Source: Ectocarpus siliculosus (taxonomy: Eukaryota; Sar; Phaeophyceae; Ectocarpales; Ectocarpaceae). From it: a stretch of 10,729 nucleotides of DNA. Position 1 is the first letter of the stretch, and each line of letters starts with the position of its first letter. Below are positions 1-6,711 of this stretch, one piece after another. A model generated the notes under the pieces. The model searched no databases and had not been told where the DNA came from. It worked only from the letters and a program-made list of their open reading frames with translations. A program made the translations under genes and the position numbers. Where the stretch lies: assembly GCA_000310025.1 (NCBI GenBank), contig FN649728.1, positions 6,715,473 through 6,726,201 on the forward strand. The letters are read 5' to 3'.

Positions 1-290
1 GGATATTTTTTTTTTTCCAGCGGGGCCCGGGGGAGTCCCCCGCCCCCCTGGGGGGGGGGCCCCCGGGGCCCTTCCTTTCCCCCCGGGGGGGGGGCGGGGG
101 GCCCGGCCGGGGGAAAACCGCCCAAAAGGCTTTTTTGGGGGGGGAGGGGGGGGGGGGGGGCTAATATTGGGCCCCCCCGTGGTCTTTGACCTTTTGCCCC
201 CTTTCCCCGCCCCCCCCGGGGGGGGCCCCCCGGGTTTTCCCCCGGGGGGGGGGGGGGGGGCAAGGTAGTAGGGGGATAGAACGAGAGGGG
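1..290. other. G/C homopolymer low-complexity block
   Basis: The stretch is built almost entirely of runs of G or C, many of 6 to 18 bases, with a few T runs. Neighbouring blocks switch abruptly between G and C. This resembles low-quality base calls or an unresolved contig edge more than biological sequence. Reading frames here only translate homopolymers (poly-Gly and poly-Pro) and should not be treated as genes. A real G-rich repeat cannot be excluded. Confidence 0.85.
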
Positions 291-627
291 GGGGCGAAAG
301 ATGTGAGAGTAGGTAGTAGTGTAGCAGAACGGATGTTGAGGCGCAGAACCCAAGAAGGCGGCGAGGGGGGCGCGATAGCGTTGGGGGGGGGGGGGTCCGA
401 AGGTGGGCATAGTCGGTCAAGGGGATTCGATATGAGAGGAGAAGAGGCACGGGGTTCCTGAACGGGGGCCACAGACGAGCCGGGGTTTCACAAAGAAGGT
501 GTACAATGTATGTAACCGTCGCTGCCAAAGCCTCGGGGCGTGTGTACCACCCGCCAGGTGGAAGTGCGGGTTCAGGCACAATCTCGTGGGGAACCCCCTC
601 GTCCTCAATTTCTCCTCCTTCCTCGGC
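291..627. other. No gene seen; unique-looking sequence with G runs
   Basis: After the homopolymer block the sequence becomes more mixed, with a remaining G run near 381-395. Short open frames exist on both strands but overlap each other and show no splice signals, conserved motif or biased composition that would support coding. Confidence 0.5.
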
Positions 628-629
628 GG

Positions 630-832
630 GCAGGGAGGACGTCAACGCCAGGAACAACCCTAGGTTACGTAAGATAACACGCCCCCGTGGACCGATTTTC
701 AAAGCTCCAACTACTGCTCCACGACCGGCAGGGAGGACGTCAACGCCGGGGAAGTACCATAGGTGACATGGCGTAAGATACCACGCCCCCCTGCATCGAT
801 TTTCAAAGCACGACTACCATTTACTCCACGAC
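630..832 (+). repeat. Direct duplication of the left arm of copy A, about 98-base offset
   Basis: The 20-base string GCAGGGAGGACGTCAACGCC occurs at 630-649 and again at 728-747. Both are followed by related sequence: CGTAAGATAACACGCCCCC from about 668 and CGTAAGATACCACGCCCCC from about 772, then GATTTTCAAAGC in both. The repeated unit includes the left inverted arm together with some sequence outside it. Confidence 0.8.
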
Positions 833-997
833 GAAGAGGGTGCAAAAACATCAAACGATGCGTTTTACGGAAAGGTTTCGACAAGACGACGATTTCAAAC
901 GCCTCCAGTGTCGGTACCGCCAGTCTTTCTGCGCTGCGGAGTGGTAGAGCTTTGAAAAATCGGTCCAAAGAGGGGGGTGTGGTATCTAACGTAACCT
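662..997 (+). mobile_element. MITE-like inverted-repeat element, copy A
   Basis: The ends are a perfect 9-base inverted pair, AGGTTACGT at 662-670 and ACGTAACCT at 989-997. The inverted similarity continues inward for about 50 bases: left 662-709 (ACGCCCCCGTGGACCGATTTTC then AAAGCTCC) against right 949-997 (GAGCTTTGAAAAATCGGTCC, then GGTGTGGTATCTAACG). The interior near 840-905 matches the interior of copy B, including TTTCGACAAGACG. A second left-arm sequence lies inside at 761-832, so the element has two left arms and one right arm. It has no coding capacity of its own. Short length, terminal inverted repeats and several diverged copies in one window fit a non-autonomous DNA transposon, but no target-site duplication is clear. 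Confidence 0.6.
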
Positions 998-1320
998 GTT
1001 CGGAAGACGTGTCGATGAGATCGTTGTCCGGAGATTCGATGCGGTGGATGCTAGGGTAAATCGCTCTCGCGGGTGTCGACAAATCTGTTTCGGGTATGTA
1101 CTCGGCACCCGATACTAGTCTACGGGCACCCGGGGTATGGGGGTATATAATACAACGGGGCTCCCAGACTTGGAAGGGCTGCACGCGGTGTCACTCCGAT
1201 GATCCATAAAGGTTAAAAAAGGTCTTGAGCCAACCTTCCTAGTCTTGCGGTCCGTGAGAAGCTATTTAGCTGTCCGTTATACAAACAATCGAGTGAACCT
1301 CGACGTGCTACTATTGCAGT
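998..1320. other. No gene seen
   Basis: Mixed sequence with no convincing frame or repeat on the plus strand. A long minus-strand frame covering 711-1184 mostly crosses the inverted-repeat element and is not treated as a gene. A TATA-like string lies near 1144. Confidence 0.45.
1143..1152 (+). promoter_or_regulatory. TATA-like string
   Basis: GTATATAATA forms a good match to a TATA box. No convincing transcript or coding start was found within 100 bases downstream, so this may be chance. Confidence 0.12.
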
Positions 1321-1636
1321 AGCGGCTACGGTTTAAGAGAGGGTCGTGACAAGCCAGTATTTCTCTTACATCCGGTTTTCTCTTGAACCGTAGTGCTGTG
1401 AAACGCATGTTTATGTAATTTTCATGGTCGTGACGAGTCAGTCTTAAATCGGCACTTTCTTTTAAACAGTCTCTCTTAAACTTTCATGGTCGTGACGAGC
1501 CAGTTTGACTCTCTTAAATCGGCACTTTCTCTTAAACAGTCTCTTAAACTTTCATGGTCGTGACGAGCCAGTTTGACTCTCTTAAATCGGTACTTTATCT
1601 TAAAACAGTCTCTCTTAAACGGTACAGTAGCCGCCA
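1321..1636. repeat. Small foldback unit: tandem array enclosed by inverted ends
   Basis: The left end GCGGCTAC then GGTTTAAGAGAG (1322-1341) is the inverted counterpart of the right end CTCTCTTAAAC, GGTACA, GTAGCCGC (about 1611-1635), with five extra bases in the right arm. Between them sit three clear repeat units and a more diverged one. The word TCTCTTAAA in the ends also recurs inside each unit, so the ends and the array probably arose from the same sequence. No protein is encoded with any confidence. Confidence 0.6.
1342..1620 (+). repeat. Tandem repeat, three good units of 62, 68 and 70 bases plus one degenerate unit
   Basis: Units start with TTCATGGTCGTGACGAG at 1421, 1483 and 1551. 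They continue with a CAGT block, CTCTTAAATCGG, ACTTT and CTTAAACAGTCTC. A diverged copy precedes them at 1342-1390 (GGTCGTGACAAGCCAGT, then TTCTCTTAC and TTCTCTTGAACC). Unit lengths differ through small gaps. Confidence 0.85.
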
Positions 1637-2031
1637 CCATAATGTAAGGGCTAGCCAAGCGGAAAAAAAATCAGCGGGTCTCAGCATGAGCTGCATACTG
1701 CCGCGTCGCCGGGGATTTTACGCATCCGCGTCGGCTTCCTTTGCGCGGACTGATCAACTCACCGCAGGTGTCGACGGTAAAGTGGGTGCGTGTGCCGCGC
1801 GCCCAATGACTCCCCAGACTGCCCCTGGGATACATACGGGGGGATTCGCGTGAACAGGAGGGACGTGCTGTTTAGGGCACTTGGCAAGCCCGTTGCGAGC
1901 CATGACAAGCGACTATCGGCGACGGATCCTTCGTTCTGAGGAAAGTTGCACATTGTCCCAACTCTCCTCGAGCAAAGAAACGGACATAATAAGTCAGTCA
2001 AAGGTTGGACTATTCCGCGTGCAAGCAGCAA
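1476..2031 (-). CDS. Weak minus-strand two-exon candidate, unidentified
   Basis: On the minus strand a frame runs from an initiator-like codon at 2031 to the string CTGCG|GTGAGTTGATC, a good splice donor near 1764. A pyrimidine-rich acceptor (TTTTTTTTCCGCTTGGCTAG) ends near 1652. The next frame continues in matching phase down to a stop at 1476. The second part is made of the tandem repeat array, which argues against real coding. The first part overlaps a small plus-strand candidate on the opposite strand, so at most one of them is likely to be real. No domain is recognised. Confidence 0.12.
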
Positions 2032-2060
2032 GCAAGGTTGCTTTGGTTATGTACGTTTGA
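1902..2060 (+). CDS. Small unidentified ORF, 52 codons
   Basis: An ATG at 1902 opens a 52-codon frame ending in TGA at 2058-2060. The protein starts MTSDYRRRILRSEESC and is rich in Ser, Arg and Lys. The frame is also open upstream to 1854, so it could be part of a longer exon. No family is recognised. Its length alone is expected by chance, and a competing frame is open on the other strand. Amino-acid composition is the only support. Confidence 0.15.
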   Translation: MTSDYRRRILRSEESCTLSQLSSSKETDIISQSKVGLFRVQAASKVALVMYV

Positions 2061-2195
2061 TGCGAAGTTAATAGCACGCGTGTCGTGTTGACCAATCGCG
2101 CGAGACCCGTGAAACATCAAGACTGCGGGAAACACCAGTTGCGACCCCACTCGTCAAGAGCTCCCGGGGGTGTTGATGTGTTGATACTCCACGAA

Positions 2196-2381
2196 ATGAA
2201 CAACCGGAACAAGAAGGAGTTCAAACACCGGAAGGAAGCTCGAAAACTTTGGGCAGGCGTGCTACGCCAGAAACGGAGTTGTGACGCCAGCCCATACCAC
2301 GCCTCTGTGTCCATGGTGGAAAAAAATCTTACCAACGGGGCAACTCATGTTTCACTCCTAAACTTGGATTGGATTGTATGA
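2196..2381 (+). CDS. Small unidentified ORF, 61 codons, basic N-terminus
   Basis: The ATG at 2196 opens a frame ending in TGA at 2379-2381. The first half is strongly basic (MNNRNKKEFKHRKEARK, then LW and a further KR pair). The second half is neutral and ends LLNLDWIV. The frame is open upstream to about 2085 without another ATG. No signal peptide, membrane segment or known motif is visible, and no promoter or splice site supports it. Random open frames of this length are common, so it is a candidate only. Confidence 0.2.
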   Translation: MNNRNKKEFKHRKEARKLWAGVLRQKRSCDASPYHASVSMVEKNLTNGATHVSLLNLDWIV

Positions 2382-2392
2382 TTCGGCACGGG

Positions 2393-2411
2393 TATGTACA
2401 TATTGTACATA
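2393..2411. repeat. Short inverted repeat
   Basis: TATGTACA and TGTACATA form perfect 8-base arms around a 3-base spacer TAT. The core TGTACA recurs in the palindromes of the minisatellite that starts 170 bases downstream. Confidence 0.6.
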
Positions 2412-2577
2412 TATGTTGTTTGGGAATTGTTTCGAGAATTTTCCGCCCCTTGCCATGTTTCAAGGCTGACCCAAATCGGCAGACAGTGCAGACCGCAATC
2501 GTTGACGACCTGACGCTCCTTCTGCAAGATCGGTTGTCCGGACATAGAATTGTGTCGCTGGGTACCCCAAGCTGAAC

Positions 2578-3086
2578 AGGGTACCATGGTACATGGGAAA
2601 AGACAAGAAAATCACACACAAATAATACCGTAGTGCGGAGAAGGTCAAGACGGCTGGACACAAACATGGTATGTACCATGGTACATGGTTAAAGACAAAA
2701 AAAAATCACACACACAAAGGTCGAGAATGCCGTAGTGCGGAGAAGACCAAGACGGCTGGACACAAACATGGTATGCACGATAGTACACGGTGGAAGACAA
2801 AAAACACACACACACAAAGGTCGAGAATACCGTAGTGCGGAGAAGACCAAGACAGCTGGACACAAACATTGTATGTACCATGGTACATGGTACCATGGTA
2901 CATGGTTAAAAGACAAAAACACACACACACAAAGGTCGAGAATATCGTAGTGCGGAGAAGAGCAAGACAGCTGGAAACAAATATGGAATGTACCATGGTA
3001 CATGGTTAAAAGACAAAAACAAAAAATACGCACACACACAGGTCGAGAACAACGTAGTGCGGAGACGACCAAGGCAACTGGACAGG
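2578..3086. repeat. Five-copy minisatellite of about 100-115 bases with palindromic core
   Basis: The marker TAGTGCGGAG occurs at 2631, 2733, 2833, 2948 and 3055, giving periods of 102, 100, 115 and 107. Each unit holds, in order, a GTACCATGGTACATGG palindrome block, an AAAGACAAAAA stretch, a CACACACA run, GGTCGAGAA, the marker, AGACCAAGAC and a CTGGACACAAA box. Copy 4 carries the palindrome block twice, which explains its extra length. Minus-strand frames across this array are translations of the repeat. Confidence 0.92.
2874..2900. repeat. Doubled perfect palindromes within copy 4
   Basis: TGTACCATGGTACA (2874-2887) is a perfect 14-base palindrome. It overlaps CATGGTACCATG (2886-2897), a perfect 12-base palindrome. 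Together they could fold into alternative hairpins. Confidence 0.8.
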
Positions 3087-3195
3087 AGCAAGTGTCGCAA
3101 AAGCAGCACGCACCGTACAACGCCCCCACGTAAAACCCTTCCGCCGCTCTCGATGAGCAGTCCGGCGCGTAGTCTTTGTGAGTCATCTCGGGCGG

Positions 3196-3395
3196 TTCGA
3201 CGTTCCAGTCCTCCATATTGCTTCTGTACAGCAGTGCGATTCCGTTAACAAAAAAAAGGGCTCAAATATGTTCACAAAAACACAAAAAAAAATGGGGTAT
3301 TCGACGTCCAGTCCTCCATACTGCTTCTGTACAGCAGTGCGATTCCGGTAAAAAAAAAAACGGGCAGAATTATGTTCACAAAAACACCAAAAATT
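3196..3395 (+). repeat. Two-copy tandem repeat, 104-base period
   Basis: Copy 1 starts at 3196 and copy 2 at 3300. Both read TTCGACGT, CCAGTCCTCCATA, TGCTTCTGTACAGCAGTGCG and ATTCCG, then an A-run, GGGC, TATGTTCACAAAAACAC and another A-rich stretch. The first 45 bases are nearly identical. No coding is supported in either orientation. Confidence 0.88.
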
Positions 3396-3587
3396 AGGAT
3401 TAAGAAACACCAGCTTACCCGAGGATCCCACACTAAACTCTCTAACACAAAAAATTCCGTACTCGGAAGCGGGCTACGAAACAAGCCCTTGTTTCATTTC
3501 GTACTCTTATTCGCCGACCATCGCTCGCTGCTTTCTACTCTCCCTACTGAGCGTACCACCACTTGACAGCCAGTATGTTTGAGTGTA

Positions 3588-3745
3588 CCTTTTTAGGGTA
3601 AGTTAACCTGTGACCACGGGAATCGACCGCGTCGAGTGTTGGATCAGTACGGACATACGAAGGTACTGGGTAGAGAGAGATCGGAACGGTTTTTAATGTG
3701 AAGACAACAACAACAACAACAACAACCTCTTTACTTTGCCCCGAG
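3588..3745 (+). pseudogene. Degraded copy of the unidentified coding repeat found at 9659-10151
   Basis: Bases 3588-3712 align with about 9676-9794: TTTTTAGGGTA against TTTTGGGGTA, CCTGTGACCACGG in both, and GTGAAGACAACAAC against GTGAAGATAACAAC. One frame here reads GKLTCDHGNRPRRVL and continues to GRERSERFLM before a stop. The other copy has LACDHGRRLRQV in the matching place. Shared C-D-H-G with R-x-R-x-V, partly by synonymous changes, suggests the region once coded. A two-base length difference then shifts frame, and after it the frame reads CED followed by an Asn run. No similarity is seen beyond the CAA-type repeat. The product is unknown. Confidence 0.4.
3704..3726 (+). repeat. ACA/CAA triplet microsatellite
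   Basis: Nearly eight triplets of ACA. The related copy near 9787 has only ATAACAAC, so the expansion is specific to this copy. Confidence 0.9.
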
Positions 3746-3749
3746 TCTC

Positions 3750-3771
3750 GGTGGCTAATTAGTAAGCCACC
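3750..3771. other. Hairpin-forming inverted repeat
   Basis: GGTGGCT and AGCCACC form a perfect 7-base stem around the 8-base loop AATTAGTA. There is no T-run that would make it a terminator, and no gene is clearly tied to it. Confidence 0.5.
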
Positions 3772-3947
3772 AGCTACTTGTATTTTGGGTTTAGTGTAGA
3801 TTTTCTCAGAGCTGAGCGCCTCGTCTTAAAAGGTCAAGTCCTTAGCTTTCCATTTCTTTGAGACTGAATCTCTTCGCTCCCAGGTTCTCATCGCGGTCTG
3901 TACGCCTCCCTGCCTCTGTCTCTTCCGATGTCTCTCAGCCTCGACAC

Positions 3948-4165
3948 ACCGTAGGTGACATAAGATACCACACGCCGTGGACCCCTTTTCTTAATCACGA
4001 CGACGACGAGAATGCCAAAATTAAACAATACGTTTTCGGAAAGCTCTCGACAAGACGGTTCCAACGCCTCCCGCCATTCTCGACACCCTCATTCTGTGTG
4101 TGCTCCTGATAATTCTGGCTTTAAAACTCAGCTCTGAGGGTGTGGTATTCCACGCGACCTACGGT
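3948..4165 (+). mobile_element. MITE-like inverted-repeat element, copy B
   Basis: This copy has the simplest structure of the family. It begins ACCGTAGGT (3948-3956) and ends ACCTACGGT (4157-4165), perfect 9-base inverted termini. The arms stay similar inward: GACATAAGATACCACACGCC on the left against GAGGGTGTGGTATTCCACGC on the right. The interior (CGTTTTCGGAAAGCTCTCGAC, then AAGACGG) matches copies A and D. It spans 218 bases and carries no gene. No target-site duplication is obvious, so the exact boundaries are inferred from the inverted ends. Confidence 0.65.
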
Positions 4166-4581
4166 ATCCTGGTACTTTGCACAAATCGGGGTTGGCCTGT
4201 TTCTTTTGTCTCGATCTTGGTCTCTCGACATGTTGTGTTATCTCGAACATGGGCGATGAACGTGCGGTGACTCCCGGCACACTAAGTTGTCGGCACCACG
4301 AGCCGCCTTGGACGGCCCGCACCTCGGTGTTCGGGTCTGTGATGGCGTGTTGAGAAGGGAAAAAAGATGCACCCAGGTAGATCTTAGAACAGCAGGTGCT
4401 GCAGTCTTCGGCTGCGCGCCCCTGCATGCAGCAGATGAGCATTCTAACGCAAGTGTCGCAGCCCCATGATGTCCGTTTCCGATGTAGCAGCATCGAACAT
4501 CATAGCTGTCTGGGCCGGCCGGAATGCTGTTTTCGACTATTTGGCCTCCAAAATGTCTTGGATTTAGGCCGGAAAGCCGAT
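4166..4581. other. No gene seen
   Basis: Several overlapping frames of up to about 120 codons are open on both strands, but none carries a recognisable motif or is clearly better than the others. The segment lies between two inverted-repeat elements. Confidence 0.4.
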
Positions 4582-4922
4582 TACCGTAAGAGACGGGAAG
4601 ATGACACCCTCCCTAGACCGAGTTTCAGAGCTCGATTGCTCCACGACCAAGATTGTCTGTACCGTACCGTATACCGTACCGTGGTATTCCGTAAGACGCG
4701 GAGAGATGGCACCCCCCTAGACCGAGTTTCAGAGCTTGCCTGCTTCACAAACAAGAGCGTGCGGAAAGAGACCGATAATTCGTCTACGGAAATCCCCCCG
4801 ACAAGATGTTTCTAAAACTACTTGGGTGATATTTTGGGCGTCGGTATGCACAAGCTTGGTGGTGGAGCAATCGATCTTTGGAAGTCGGTCTGGTGGGGGT
4901 GCCATGTCTCTGCCTCTTACTA
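4582..4922 (+). mobile_element. MITE-like inverted-repeat element, copy C, with duplicated left arm
   Basis: Left-arm sequence occurs twice in direct order, at 4582-4648 and 4689-4757. The two share CTAGACCGAGTTTCAGAGCT (4613 and 4717, offset 104). The right arm at 4851-4921 is the inverted counterpart: GGTGGTGGAGCAATCGATC and GAAGTCGGTCTGG mirror GATTGCTCCACGACC and CCTAGACCGAGTTTC. The interior CTACGGAAATCCCCCCGAC, then AAGATG, resembles copies A and B. Outer ends are less exact than in A and B. Confidence 0.55.
4659..4684 (+). repeat. Short TACCG repeat between the two left arms of copy C
   Basis: GTACCGTACCG, TATACCG and TACCGTGG form four imperfect TACCG units. They resemble the ACCGTAGG end of copy B, so they may be iterated element termini. 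Confidence 0.55.
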
Positions 4923-5423
4923 GATAGATACTTCTATTCCGGGCTTCTCAGCAACATCTTCACGGTGCTAGTTGCATGCACGGTGTCGAGGTTGTTGCGT
5001 ACTGTTTGGTGTACTTCGTGGAACGGGTGGTGCCGCCGTCTGTACACAACCCAAGGTAGTTGTGCTATAGACTGCAGGACCTCCATTCCGCGGCAAGGTC
5101 CAAGACAACACCTTTCCTCCGAGCATGTGATGCAGCAGTCCGTTTGGAGGACGGTGTTAGCACATGCCACACCCCAACTACCACTGTGTGTGTGTGGTCC
5201 ACTACAGGGCTACCGGACTCTCTCGCCGCATGGTTTCACGACCCAGAACGAGATGGCCAACTCAAAAGCTGACGAGAGAGAATACCCAGCTGAGGTCTGC
5301 CTGCTGTTGTTGGACACCATTTTCCGGCAGACTTTACACCCATGTAATAATGTAATAACCTGTTGTTTACAGAGTCACGATCGAAAATATTCGCTTCAAC
5401 TATACTGGTGCAAATTTAGATAG
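4878..5423 (+). CDS. Longest open frame in the window, 181 codons, doubtful
   Basis: The frame is uninterrupted for 546 bases and starts inside the right arm of MITE-like copy C, so its N-terminal part is repeat-derived. The product is Cys- and Leu-rich with no recognisable domain. Other frames in the same stretch are also partly open. For example, 4951-5054 reads QHLHGASCMHGVEVVAYC and ends at AAG|GTAGTT, a possible donor. In a window of this size one chance frame of this length is not surprising. It could hide a real exon, but the full-length protein is not supported. Confidence 0.15.
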   Translation: MEVGLVGVPCLCLLLDRYFYSGLLSNIFTVLVACTVSRLLRTVWCTSWNGWCRRLYTTQGSCAIDCRTSIPRQGPRQHLSSEHVMQQSVWRTVLAHATPQLPLCVCGPLQGYRTLSPHGFTTQNEMANSKADEREYPAEVCLLLLDTIFRQTLHPCNNVITCCLQSHDRKYSLQLYWCKFR

Positions 5424-5620
5424 ACTAGGATTGTATGACCGACCCGTCCATGTGAGTGAGCGAGAGAGTGTTCAAGGAGGACGGCCGTGACTCAATCTGA
5501 TGATCTACAGCATGCGACGCAAACCGTAAGTTCGACATATGGTATATATTACGTTCCTTACAGGGGGTTGTTGTTGTCTTCGCCTTAAACTCGTGTCAAG
5601 TGGCTAATCCTAACATCTAG
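5424..5620. other. No gene seen; possible intron at the right side
   Basis: A perfect GTAAGT donor string lies at 5527. The string TGGCTAATCCTAACATCTAG ends at 5620 and looks like a branch point plus acceptor. Together they could define a 94-base intron in front of the candidate exon at 5621. The frame just upstream of 5527 is open back to about 5459 but is otherwise unremarkable. Confidence 0.3.
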
Positions 5621-5701
5621 CAAAAGCTCGAGTCCTTGGTCACAAAAATGCTACTAGAGCCATCTGAAGATCTAAAGAACACGCCCACTTGCAAGGAAGA
5701 G
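5621..5701 (+). CDS. Candidate internal exon, unidentified acidic/lysine-rich protein
   Basis: The block follows an acceptor-like CTAATCCTAACATCTAG. The frame starts immediately after that TAG and reads QKLESLVTKMLLEPSEDLK, then a short polar stretch ending KEE. It is rich in Glu and Lys, like a soluble helical segment. The likely end is GAAGAG|GTAAAC at 5701; a second donor, GAAGAG|GTGTAC at 5719, keeps the same phase and would add VNEPEE. If not spliced, the frame runs on to TGA at 5801. Joining to 5809 is in phase from either donor. The family is unknown and the splice sites are judged by eye. Confidence 0.3.
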
Positions 5702-5808
5702 GTAAACGAGCCCGAAGAGGTGTACACCTACAATCCCTGCAGGACACTAATGATTAGTCTACATTTGGTACACATGGTAGACCAGGAAAGCAATGTAAAT
5801 TGAACTAG

Positions 5809-6024
5809 AGTGAACAGCCAGCGCAATATTGCAAAAACAGTAACCGTGCCGAGAACGGCGGCGTTCGAATCGTCTCGTCAAGGGCTTCCAGGAACCCTAC
5901 CATTGGAGTCTACTGCCGTACACCAGCAGTCGCACCCTCTTCATGCAGTCGTGAGCAGCAAATGTACGATACGATACAGCAACATGGGCCATCTCACAAC
6001 AGCATTCAACCTCACGTGAACTAA
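5809..6024 (+). CDS. Candidate exon following 5621-5701, unidentified
   Basis: A TAG acceptor (AATTGAACTAG) ends at 5808. The frame after it stays open for 71 codons to TAA at 6022-6024 and joins the preceding candidate exon in phase 0 across a 107-base intron. The product is rich in Ser, Asn, Gln and Arg: it includes ENGGVRIVSSRASRNPTIGV near residues 15-34 and ends REQQMYDTIQQ, then a short His/Ser/Asn tail. It contains no ATG until late, as expected for an internal or last exon. A second plus-strand frame (5810-6019) is open through the same bases, so the true frame is uncertain. Confidence 0.27.
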   Translation, partial: SEQPAQYCKNSNRAENGGVRIVSSRASRNPTIGVYCRTPAVAPSSCSREQQMYDTIQQHGPSHNSIQPHVN

Positions 6025-6059
6025 CTTCCTGCAACCAACCATCTGTCACGCCCAGATTA

Positions 6060-6370
6060 TCATACGCACCAAGGACCGAAGCGGAAGGCGAGGAGGAAGC
6101 TCCCACGAGGATACGTGCACCAGTACAGCAGTAGAGAGCAAGAGGGCAAGCAATGCTCAATTCAAATCACTGGAGGAATCAGGGGGGGCACGCGATGGGG
6201 AGGGAGTTCGAGGAGAAAAAATAGGTCGAAACGCGGCACGGAGCCCCCACGTCCGAAAGAGAGAGGGAGGGGCCTGCAGGGAACGGGTTTGGAGTTTGGA
6301 GAGAGGGAGGGACGACGGTTTTTTGCCCCGGAGGCAGGACGAGAGCCACGGAAGTCCGCGTAGGATTAAG
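6060..6370 (+). other. Purine-rich strand-asymmetric block
   Basis: The plus strand is dominated by G and A, with many GGAGG, GAGAGAGGGAGG and GGGGGG runs and few T bases. At least two plus frames are therefore open along most of the block, and the open reading length cannot be used as evidence for coding. The block sits just upstream of a poly-T region that looks like the end of an intron. Confidence 0.6.
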
Positions 6371-6432
6371 CGCTAGCGGAAACGTTGGACACGACTTGGA
6401 AAGTTTGGCGAATCTGTTTTTTTTCACCCTTC

Positions 6433-6448
6433 CTCGCGTGTGCGCGAG
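6433..6448. other. Short perfect hairpin
   Basis: CTCGCG, loop TGTG, CGCGAG. It lies between two poly-T tracts in the putative intron that ends at 6488. Confidence 0.5.
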
Positions 6449-6488
6449 AGACCTCCTCTTCGTCGCACATTTTTTTTTTTTGTTGTAG

Positions 6489-6589
6489 CCTGCGGGAGGC
6501 AGGGGTTGGAGGTGCGAGTGTACTGGCGCTTCCGAACGGATTGCGCTCAAAGAAAGCGGGGGATGGCGTTGGCGTAAACACTGCTACAG
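6489..6589 (+). CDS. Candidate internal exon with strong splice borders, unidentified
   Basis: The left border is a run of twelve T bases followed by GTTGTAG, a strong acceptor. The right border is CTACAG|GTGAGC, a strong donor. The 101 bases are open in two frames. One reads LREAGVGGASVLALPNGLRS then KKAGDGVGVNTAT. The other reads PAGGRGWRCECTGASERIAL then a Trp/Lys-rich end. The next possible acceptor, TTATTTCAG ending at 6711, keeps both frames open, so the phase cannot be decided here. No upstream donor stands out. The borders are better evidence than the protein. Confidence 0.38.
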
Positions 6590-6711
6590 GTGAGCCGTGT
6601 CTCTGGTCGTGTACCCTCAGCCTATCTTCTTGCTTTCCGCGAGGACATCATTGGATGCTTATTATACTGAATTTTGAAGGCCCACAAAAAAAACGCGGTC
6701 CGTTATTTCAG

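Noticed and set aside
161-472. Open frames on both strands at the left end
   Set aside because: They translate G and C homopolymer runs into poly-Gly and poly-Pro; sequence quality there is doubtful.
711-1184. 157-codon minus-strand frame
   Set aside because: Its second half crosses the inverted-repeat element A, with both arms translated; no motif supports it.
2578-3086. Possible CRISPR array
   Set aside because: Whole units repeat with no unique spacers, units are about 100-115 bases, and the context is eukaryotic.
3194-3206. GGTTCGACGTTCC as a B box of a SINE
   Set aside because: Spacing is off by one base, no A box lies upstream, and the second repeat copy lacks the motif.
2689-3216. 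175-codon minus-strand frame with repeated Cys/Val/Leu segments
   Set aside because: It is a translation of the five-copy minisatellite; the repeated peptide follows the DNA period and neighbouring frames are also open.
3183-3484. Phe-rich minus-strand frames
   Set aside because: They read the A-runs of the 104-base repeat as poly-Phe and repeat the same peptide twice.
5855-5880. GTTCGAATC resembling a tRNA T-loop or Pol III B box
   Set aside because: The flanking bases do not pair as a T stem and no acceptor stem, D arm or A box is present.
6179-6550. 123-codon minus-strand frame
   Set aside because: Antisense of the purine-rich block and poly-T tract, giving Pro/Ser- and Lys-rich low-complexity peptide.
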